Below are positions 57,899-64,000 of a stretch of 64,000 nt of DNA, piece by piece. Below the pieces are notes generated by a model. That model searched no databases, was not told the origin of the DNA, and saw only the letters and a list, made by a program, of their open reading frames with translations. A program made the translations under genes and the position numbers. How positions within the stretch are numbered: the first letter of the stretch is position 1; every line of letters starts with the position of its first letter. This DNA is from Taklimakanibacter sp021828105 (GTDB taxonomy: Bacteria > Pseudomonadota > Alphaproteobacteria > Rhizobiales > Aestuariivirgaceae): contig JAKATG010000011.1 in NCBI GenBank assembly GCA_021828105.1, positions 192,839-256,838 of the forward strand, in the 5' to 3' direction.

Positions 57899-60800
57899 CG
57901 CCCGCCTCGCTGTAGTTCCAGACATCGTAGTTTCCCGGACTGCCGGTATCGTCGAGCGCCACGTCTTCACCGACCAGCGTCCAGTCGCCAACCAATGTCA
58001 ACTCATCGCCGCTATCACCTTCGACGACCAGATTGTCCTCATGATCGGAGTTGAAAGCGGTGTTCGACTCGTCGCTGATATCGGCAACATTCTCGCCGGA
58101 TAGAATCAGGAAATTGTCGCCGGTGCCGGTCAGGTCAATGGTTTCGATCCCGAAGACATCAAAATCGAAGGCTGTCCCTTCGATAGTGGCATTGGCGCCG
58201 TTGAGCGCCAGAATGTCCTGGCCGAGGCCGCCATCGATATAGGCACCATTCACGTCAGGCATGAAGATCGTGTCATTGCCGCCTCGGGCCTCGATCCTGT
58301 TTCCGGCGCCGGTGCCGGTCAACTCATCGTCATTTACAGAACCGAGTATTCCCTCGATGTTTACGAGCGTGTCGGTGTAAATAACGTCGCCGGGCGTGCC
58401 ATAGCCGTCGTCCTCGGCGACGCCGGTAGCCAGATTGACGATCACGCCTCTGGGGGCATTGACATAGGAGACCATGTCGTCCGGCCCGTTGTCGAACTCA
58501 TCGCCGTTGATGTAGTCGTTGCCGCCGCCGCCCTCGATGACGTTCGCCAAATTGATGAGCCCAAATAGCGTATCGTTGTGGCTCGAGCCGATTATGTTCT
58601 CGATATCCCCACCGACCAGGTCGTAAGTGCCATAGCCGTCGTCTCCGTCCCCGGTATTCTGATTGATGTGCACCCCAGATAAAGCGTTGGCATAGCTCAC
58701 CGTGTCAATGCCGTCGCCACCAAAAATGACATCGTTACCCGCGCCACCCTCGAAGAAATTGTCGGCCGCATCGCCGGTAAGGGAATCGTTGCCGGTCGAG
58801 CCGATGACACTCTCGATATTGTACAGTGTATCGGTATCGCCGTAGCCGTCGGTCGCCGTGTTCGCAGCGAGATCGACCGTCACGCCTGCAAGCGCGGGAT
58901 CGTTGAAATAAGAGACCGTATCCTTGAGCCCATTGGCGCCGTCCAGGAGGTCGTCGCCGGCGCCGCCCTCGATCGTGTCGTCGCCATCATCGCCCCAGAT
59001 GGTGTTCTCGGCGCCATTGCCGATGAGAGTGTCATCATGGAGAGAGCCGGAGATGTGCTCGATGCTCACCAGCGTATCGGTAGTGCCGTAGCCATCGGTT
59101 GCCGTACCGGCGACGAGATCGACAGTGACGCCCGACGGATCGTTGTAATAAGAAGCCGTGTCACTCCCGGCGCCGCCGTCGACAAGATCGTAGCCTTCAA
59201 AGCCCTCGATGAGGTCGTCGTCGTCTCCACCATAGAGATCGTCATCGCCCCAGCCGCCGATCAATGTGTCATTGCCGGCTCCGCCGAAGACGATGTCGTC
59301 GCCGTCGCGCGCCTCGATCCAATTGTCCTGATCGTTGCCGGTCAGCAGGTCATCGTAGAAGGACGCATAGATATGTTCGATCGCCATCAGCGTGTCGGTG
59401 CCGCCATAGCCGTCCTTGGCGATGCCAGTGGCGAGGTTGACCGTCACGCCGTTGGGGTCCTCATAATAGTCGGTGGCGTCTGCCGCGCCGCTGCCGCCAT
59501 CGACAAGGTCGTCGCCGGCATAGCCTTGGAGGATATCGTTTTCGCCGCCTTCGCCATAGAGCTTGTCATTGCCGGCACCGCCGAGAAACTCATTATCCAC
59601 ATCGCTGCCGATCATGATGTCGGCAAAAGCGGAGCCCTGCACGTTCTCGATGTTGTGAAGTGAATCGGTATCGTCCCAATTGTCCCTGGCGCTATTGCCG
59701 GCGACCACGACGTCATCTTGACCGTTGAAATCCATCATGGCGGCGGCGATCGACAGATTGACGAAGGCGCCGTGCGTGAAGGCGGCACTACCGCTGCGCC
59801 GGTCATACTGTGCCCAGTCGATGCCGTCGCCTCCATCGAGAGCGTCGTCACCGGCCGAGCCGCGCAACGCATCATCCTGATCATTGCCCGTCATGGTGTC
59901 GTTGCCGTTGCCGCCGCGCATATGGGCGCGCGTGCCGGCGGAGACGGTCATTGTGTCATCTCCGTCGTCGCCATGCATAATGTCGAAGGCGCCGCCATTG
60001 CCCTCCATGATGTCGTTGTCGAACGTGCCGAGGATCAATTCGCTGTGGTTGCCCTGATCGGTGCCCACCTTGAGGTTCAGCCATATCTGGGTTGGACCTT
60101 CGCTGCCGTCGGGGTTGTAGTAGCGGTTGTTCGGTCCGAAATCGCCCTCGATATAGGCGATCGTGTCGCCCGTCGTGAAGAAATCCTTGATCCGCAGATT
60201 GCCGCCGACATCGTTCCAGTCGTATTCGTCATTCGCGGCGCCGCCAATGAGCAGGTCATTCGGGTTTTCCGGATCTCCTTCCCAATTGAAATCGTAGAAG
60301 TTGCCATTGAGCCGAATGACGTCTTCATTCGCGGCGCCGTCATCAGCCAGGATCGTGTCATAGCCGTCGCCCAGCGACCAGACATAGGTATCGCCGCCTT
60401 CGCGACCGACAAGCACGTCGTCGCCGGCCATGCCCTCGATCTGGTTGCCATGATCGCTGCCCACGAGATCATCGGCCAAGGCCGATCCACGTACATTTTC
60501 GATGTCGGAAAGCGAATCCTGGTCTCCCCAATTGTCGTGAGCGGTAAATCCTTCGAACAGGGTCGGAACGTCGTCGATCTCCACGGTGATGGTGCTACCG
60601 AGATTGACGACGACTCCCTGGGTCATATCCTCGGGGTCGCTGCCGCCTGGCCGGTCATATCGGACTTCGTCAACGCCGACGCCGCCCGTTATGGTGTCGT
60701 CGCCGGCGCCGCCGACAAAGTTGTCTTCCATGTCGCCGCCGGTCATTTCGTCTTCGCCGTCGCCGCCGCGGAAGATCCCGAAGGTATTGGCATCGACGCT

Positions 60801-63800
60801 CATGATGTCGTCACCGCCGCCGCCGGACAAATGGTCGATGGCGCCGCCGCCGCCGGTCATAGTCTCGCCGATCGAGGTTCCGACGATGGCCTCGAAATAG
60901 TCGCCCTGATCATTGCCATGCACCGCGCTCAGATAGATCCGCGCGTCATTGTCGCCGTTGCCGGGGCTATAAAATTCGTTGGCGCCCGGGCCGAGATCTC
61001 CCGTCATATAGGCAATGGTATCATTGCCCGGTACGAAGAAATCCTTGATGCGCAGATTGCCGCCAACTTCGGACCACTCCGGATTGTCGTCCGCCGCAGC
61101 GCCGACGAGCAGGTCATTCGGATGATCCGGATCGACTTCCCAATTCAGGTCATAGAACGCGCCGTTGATCTGGATGATGTCCTCATCTGCGCCACCCTCA
61201 TCCGCTAGGACCTCGTCATAACCGTCACCAACCGACCAGACATAGACGTCGGCTCCCGCGCGGCCGACCAGCGTGTCATCGCCTCCGCGGCCCTCGATAC
61301 GATTGCCGGCATCGTTGCCGACGATGAGATCGGCATAGCCGGAGCCGCGCACATTCTCTATGGCATCGAGAAAGGCATCCGTGTCTCCCCAATTGTCGAT
61401 GGCTTGGTTGCCGGCGACCGAGGGGCCGGTACTCAAGCTGATAGAAGCGCCGACATTGACGGTGACCCCTTGCTCGGGCATCGGCCCCGAGCTGTCGCCG
61501 CGCCCGTCATACCGGACCTCGTCGTCTCCACCGTTGCCCGTGATCGTGTCGTCGCCGGCGCCGCCGCGGAACGTATCGTCCTGGTCGGCGCCGGTCATGG
61601 TGTCGTTGCCATCGCCGCCGGCAAAGCGCCCCTGCGTTCCGGTGGAGACGCTCATTGTATCGTCGCCGCCGGCACCCAGGAAAAAGTCGACCGCGCCCCC
61701 GCCGCCGGTCATCGTCTCTCCGGCGGAGGTTCCGACGATCAGCTCGGCGTAGCTTCCCTGGTTGGTGCCGTTCCCTGCGTTCAGGTAGAGACGCGCATCG
61801 TTGTCGCCATTGCCGGGGCTATAGAACTCATTGTTGTCCGGCCCGAGATGAGCCGTCAGATAAGCAATCGTATCGCCGCCGGGGGCCGTGAAGTTCTTGA
61901 CCCGCAGATTGCCGCCGACATCGTTCCAGTCGCCGGTCTCGTCCGCCACGGCGCCGACGATCAGGTCGTTGCCGGCCCGTTCCCAATTGAGATCATAGAT
62001 ACTGCCATTGAGGCGGATGATGTCCTCATTCGCAGAGCCGCCGTTGGCCAGGATTTCGTCATAACCGTCACCGACCGACCATACATAGATGTCTGCACCG
62101 CCACGGCCGGTCAGCGTGTCATTTCCATCCAGGCCTTCGATGCGGTTGCCTATACCGTTGCCGGTGATGCTGTCGGCATAGTCGGAGCCGCGCACATTCT
62201 CGATGGCGTCGAGAAAAACGTCCGTGTTTCCCCAATTGTCGGTGGCCGTGCCTGTGGCCAGGTTGACGACGACGCCCTGCGCCGGCATCGGCTCCGTGCT
62301 GCCGGCGCGCCGGTCATAGCGGACCTCATCGTCTCCGCCGTTCCCAAGAATCGTGTCGGCGCCGTCGCCGCCGATGAACTGATCATCCTGGTCGGCACCG
62401 GTCATCTCGTCGTCACCGTCACCACCGCGGAAGAAGCCACGCGTGCCCGATTCGACGCTCATCGTGTCGTTGCCGCCGAGACCGCTGAGGAAATCGATCG
62501 CGCCGCCGCCACCCGTCATCGTATCACCGCCATGGGTTCCGACGATCGACTCGAAATAAATGCCCTGGTCAGTGCCGGTGACCGCGCTCAGATAGATGCG
62601 GGCGTTCCCGACGGGGCTGTAGAGCGCGTTGTTCTCTCCGAGGTCGGCCGTCAGATAAGCGATGCTGTCGTTGCCCGGCACGAGGAAATCCTTGATCACC
62701 AGGCCGCCGGTCAATTCGTAGCTCTCATCCACGCCGCCGATGATCAGGTCGTTTCCGCTGACGTCCCAATTGTAGTCGTAGAAACTGCCTCTGATCTTGA
62801 TGATATCTTCGTTGGCGGCAGTGCCGTTGGGCAGGATCGTGTCATAGCCGTCATTGGCGGACCATACGTAGATGTCCACGCCTGTGCCGCCGACCAGCTG
62901 GTCGTCGCCGCCATGGCCGATCAGCATCGTGCCGCCATTGGCCCCGATCAGGATATCGCCGTCGGCGGTTCCTTCGAGCGCGCCATCCAGGTCGAACGAG
63001 ACAGTGACGATTCCGAATTCGCCCACCGCGCTGCCATCCGTGGCGTTGTAGACGAAGACCGTGCCGGACGGGACGCTGTCGGTGACCTCGACTATTCCCG
63101 TCGGACCACTTCCCGGGCCATGCACGACTGTGCCGCCACTAGCTCCGCCGGCAGCATTGACGTCGAGAATGCCGCCGCCATCGGGGTCGATGTCATTGGC
63201 GAGCAGGGCTTGCTCGGGAATGACGACGAGATTGCCCGGGACGATATTGGTGATGACTTTGTCGGGTGTCGCGAACGGGCCGTCATTCACCGCCGCAATG
63301 TCGACCGTGATGCTTTCGGTATCCGACAGTTCCCCATCGCTGAACGTGTAGCCGAGCACGATGGAAGCGGGCGGCGTGTCGCTGGTATTGGCATAGGCGA
63401 TGTGCTGGGCGACGTCGTTGACGAGCGCCGCTGTTGCCAGGGCGGTGAAGGTGATGACCAGGCTGTTGCCGGCCGTCGAATATGTTCCGATGAGGTTCCA
63501 GGAGTTGTCGCGCAGCTCCCCGGTGTTGGCGGTTAGGACGTTGGCGGTGAAGATGGCACTGGCGCCGAAGCTGAACGCGTCCTCGGCATTGTCGCCGCCG
63601 CTGGTCCGCTCCACGGTCAGCGTCGATCCGTCATAGTTGTCGGCTGCATCGAGCTCCGCGTCGGAGATGGTGATGTCCGAATCGATTATCCCGGCTACGC
63701 CTTCAGTGCTCTCTACCGGAGTTGGGCCCAAATTGCCGATGATGGGGGCATCATTGGCACCCGATACATTGACCGTATAGGTCTGGGTGACGAGAGCGCC

Positions 63801-64000
63801 GTCGCCGTCGCTCACCGTCACCGTGAACACATCGCTGTCGGTGTCGCCGGCATCGAGCGCTTCGATCGCCGCGGCATTCTTGGTGTAGGCATAGGCGCCG
63901 GTGACCGTGTCCACCGTCAGCGTGCCATAGTCGCCGACCTGGGTCGCCGTGGTCCCGACCGGAGTGACACCCTGGATGCCATAGCTCAGCGTGTCGCCAT
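57846..64000 (-). CDS. Giant RTX/cadherin-like protein (5' end beyond window)
   Basis: More than 2,022 residues, open to the right window edge. Visible order: cadherin/VCBS-like part (TVTVSDGDGALVTQTYTVNV; TDSVPSGTVFVYNATDGSAV), then RTX repeats (GGxGxDxxx) beginning around 62930. The RTX section has four long units (see separate entry) and then shorter blocks such as RDGDDIVFGGAGNDTLIGGW and TASYYNDPSGVTVDLVAGTA. The C-terminal ~100 residues (FDVFGIETIDLTGTGDNFLI) resemble a type I secretion tail. Calcium-binding, secreted surface or extracellular protein; adhesin, enzyme or S-layer roles are all possible. No HlyB/HlyD/TolC genes in the window. Confidence 0.93.
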   Translation of the reverse strand, partial: GDTLSYGIQGVTPVGTTATQVGDYGTLTVDTVTGAYAYTKNAAAIEALDAGDTDSDVFTVTVSDGDGALVTQTYTVNVSGANDAPIIGNLGPTPVESTEGVAGIIDSDITISDAELDAADNYDGSTLTVERTSGGDNAEDAFSFGASAIFTANVLTANTGELRDNSWNLIGTYSTAGNSLVITFTALATAALVNDVAQHIAYANTSDTPPASIVLGYTFSDGELSDTESITVDIAAVNDGPFATPDKVITNIVPGNLVVIPEQALLANDIDPDGGGILDVNAAGGASGGTVVHGPGSGPTGIVEVTDSVPSGTVFVYNATDGSAVGEFGIVTVSFDLDGALEGTADGDILIGANGGTMLIGHGGDDQLVGGTGVDIYVWSANDGYDTILPNGTAANEDIIKIRGSFYDYNWDVSGNDLIIGGVDESYELTGGLVIKDFLVPGNDSIAYLTADLGENNALYSPVGNARIYLSAVTGTDQGIYFESIVGTHGGDTMTGGGGAIDFLSGLGGNDTMSVESGTRGFFRGGDGDDEMTGADQDDQFIGGDGADTILGNGGDDEVRYDRRAGSTEPMPAQGVVVNLATGTATDNWGNTDVFLDAIENVRGSDYADSITGNGIGNRIEGLDGNDTLTGRGGADIYVWSVGDGYDEILANGGSANEDIIRLNGSIYDLNWERAGNDLIVGAVADETGDWNDVGGNLRVKNFTAPGGDTIAYLTAHLGPDNNEFYSPGNGDNDARLYLNAGNGTNQGSYAELIVGTSAGETMTGGGGAVDFFLGAGGDDTMSVSTGTQGRFAGGDGNDTMTGADQDDTFRGGAGDDTITGNGGDDEVRYDGRGDSSGPMPEQGVTVNVGASISLSTGPSVAGNQAIDNWGDTDAFLDAIENVRGSGYADLIVGNDAGNRIEGRGGDDTLVGRAGADVYVWSVGDGYDEVLADEGGADEDIIQINGAFYDLNWEVDPDHPNDLLVGAAADDNPEWSEVGGNLRIKDFFVPGNDTIAYMTGDLGPGANEFYSPGNGDNDARIYLSAVHGNDQGDYFEAIVGTSIGETMTGGGGAIDHLSGGGGDDIMSVDANTFGIFRGGDGEDEMTGGDMEDNFVGGAGDDTITGGVGVDEVRYDRPGGSDPEDMTQGVVVNLGSTITVEIDDVPTLFEGFTAHDNWGDQDSLSDIENVRGSALADDLVGSDHGNQIEGMAGDDVLVGREGGDTYVWSLGDGYDTILADDGAANEDVIRLNGNFYDFNWEGDPENPNDLLIGGAANDEYDWNDVGGNLRIKDFFTTGDTIAYIEGDFGPNNRYYNPDGSEGPTQIWLNLKVGTDQGNHSELILGTFDNDIMEGNGGAFDIMHGDDGDDTMTVSAGTRAHMRGGNGNDTMTGNDQDDALRGSAGDDALDGGDGIDWAQYDRRSGSAAFTHGAFVNLSIAAAMMDFNGQDDVVVAGNSARDNWDDTDSLHNIENVQGSAFADIMIGSDVDNEFLGGAGNDKLYGEGGENDILQGYAGDDLVDGGSGAADATDYYEDPNGVTVNLATGIAKDGYGGTDTLMAIEHIYASFYDDLLTGNDQDNWIEARDGDDIVFGGAGNDTLIGGWGDDDLYGGDDDDLIEGFEGYDLVDGGAGSDTASYYNDPSGVTVDLVAGTATDGYGTTDTLVSIEHISGSLHDDTLIGNGAENTIWGDDGDDTIEGGAGDDLLDGANGLKDTVSYFNDPALAGVTVDLAANTATDGYGDTDTLYNIESVIGSTGNDSLTGDAADNFFEGGAGNDVIFGGDGIDTVSYANALSGVHINQNTGDGDDGYGTYDLVGGDIENIIGSSHNDTLFGLINLANVIEGGGGNDYINGDEFDNGPDDMVSYVNAPRGVIVNLATGVAEDDGYGTPGDVIYTDTLVNIEGILGSVNDDELTGTGAGNRIEARGGNDTIFMPDVNGAYIDGGLGQDILALNGANATIEGTAFDFDVFGIETIDLTGTGDNFLILSGENVADISDESNTAFNSDHEDNLVVEGDSGDELTLVGDWTLVGEDVALDDTGSPGNYDVWNYSEAGVTANLAVDHDVAVSFPV
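59590..62930 (-). repeat. Four ~780-860 bp tandem repeats within the RTX gene
   Basis: The landmark DIYVWSxGDGYDxIL recurs at about 62870, 62090, 61247 and 60387. Between landmarks lie NEDIIRLNGSIYDLNW, GNLRIKDFF, NGDNDARIYLSA, ETMTGGGGAIDFLSG, and DNWGDTDxLxxIENVRGS in fixed order, so each unit is about 260-285 residues. Copies are diverged, about 50-60 percent identical by eye, indicating ancient duplication. Units contain both RTX nonapeptides and non-RTX beta segments. Confidence 0.8.

Noticed and set aside
59037..63536. Long plus-strand open frames opposite the RTX gene
   Set aside because: They are antisense shadows of repetitive RTX codons; no ribosome site, and the minus frame has full RTX and VCBS-type sequence.
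57846..64000. RTX repeat DNA as a minisatellite or CRISPR
   Set aside because: Repeats are coding, diverged, and explained by the RTX protein.

Overview
The window is high-GC, gene-dense chromosomal DNA of an alphaproteobacterium, most likely a member of the Hyphomicrobiales (Rhizobiales). The clues are an NDUFS4-type accessory subunit of respiratory complex I, DUF992, CreA, DUF892 and PRC-barrel genes, sites resembling the alphaproteobacterial EcfG stress promoter (GGAAC-N16-CGTT), palindromic intergenic repeats of the kind common in this order, and a TRAP plus TctCBA transporter repertoire. No integrase, transposase, CRISPR array or rRNA operon was seen. Four tRNA genes are present (Glu-TTC, Pro-TGG, Arg-TCT, Ser-GCT).

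1-9.9 kb is a hexuronate catabolic locus. On the minus strand uxuB-uxuA diverges from a plus-strand run of uxaC, three TRAP transporter genes (dctP, dctQ, dctM), a GntR/FadR regulator, kduI, kduD and a KdgF-like cupin. Together they should import a (di)uronate, take glucuronate through fructuronate to mannonate to KDG, and take 4,5-unsaturated uronates through KdgF, KduI and KduD to the same KDG. No lyase, KDG kinase or KDPG aldolase lies in the window. 10-18.9 kb holds a divergent MFS/LysR pair, a tripartite tricarboxylate transporter (tctCBA), a PCMT-erythromycin esterase fusion and argC. 19.2-20.2 kb is an esterase.

20.3-23.3 kb is an accessory pocket with poorer-looking composition. It has a two-gene lysine/arginine-rich cassette, a pair of diverged direct repeats, and a minus-strand run of very small, mostly ATGA-coupled ORFs ending in a trypsin-like protease gene. 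That gene is split by one extra base in a seven-A run; the catalytic serine is in frame with His and Asp only if the base is removed. 23.5-42.7 kb is housekeeping and small conserved genes (recJ, an orphan HicB, a sirtuin, a double cold-shock protein, NDUFS4, metC, gatB, several hydrolases), interleaved with tRNAs and at least four families of palindromic intergenic repeats.

42.9-54.5 kb is rich in small stress and envelope genes (DUF2171, PRC-barrel, MgtC/SapB, a two-TM channel-like protein, a sorbosone dehydrogenase-like protein, DoxX, DUF995). It includes two broken genes: a SnoaL-like gene behind a perfect EcfG-type promoter but frameshifted, and an Omp31-type beta-barrel pseudogene. 54.5-64 kb carries a CHASE2-adenylate cyclase, a TIGR03032-like protein and, convergent with and overlapping it, a giant RTX protein of more than 2,000 residues whose 5' end lies beyond the window. 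That protein has four long repeats of about 260-290 residues followed by shorter RTX blocks. No type I secretion genes are in view.
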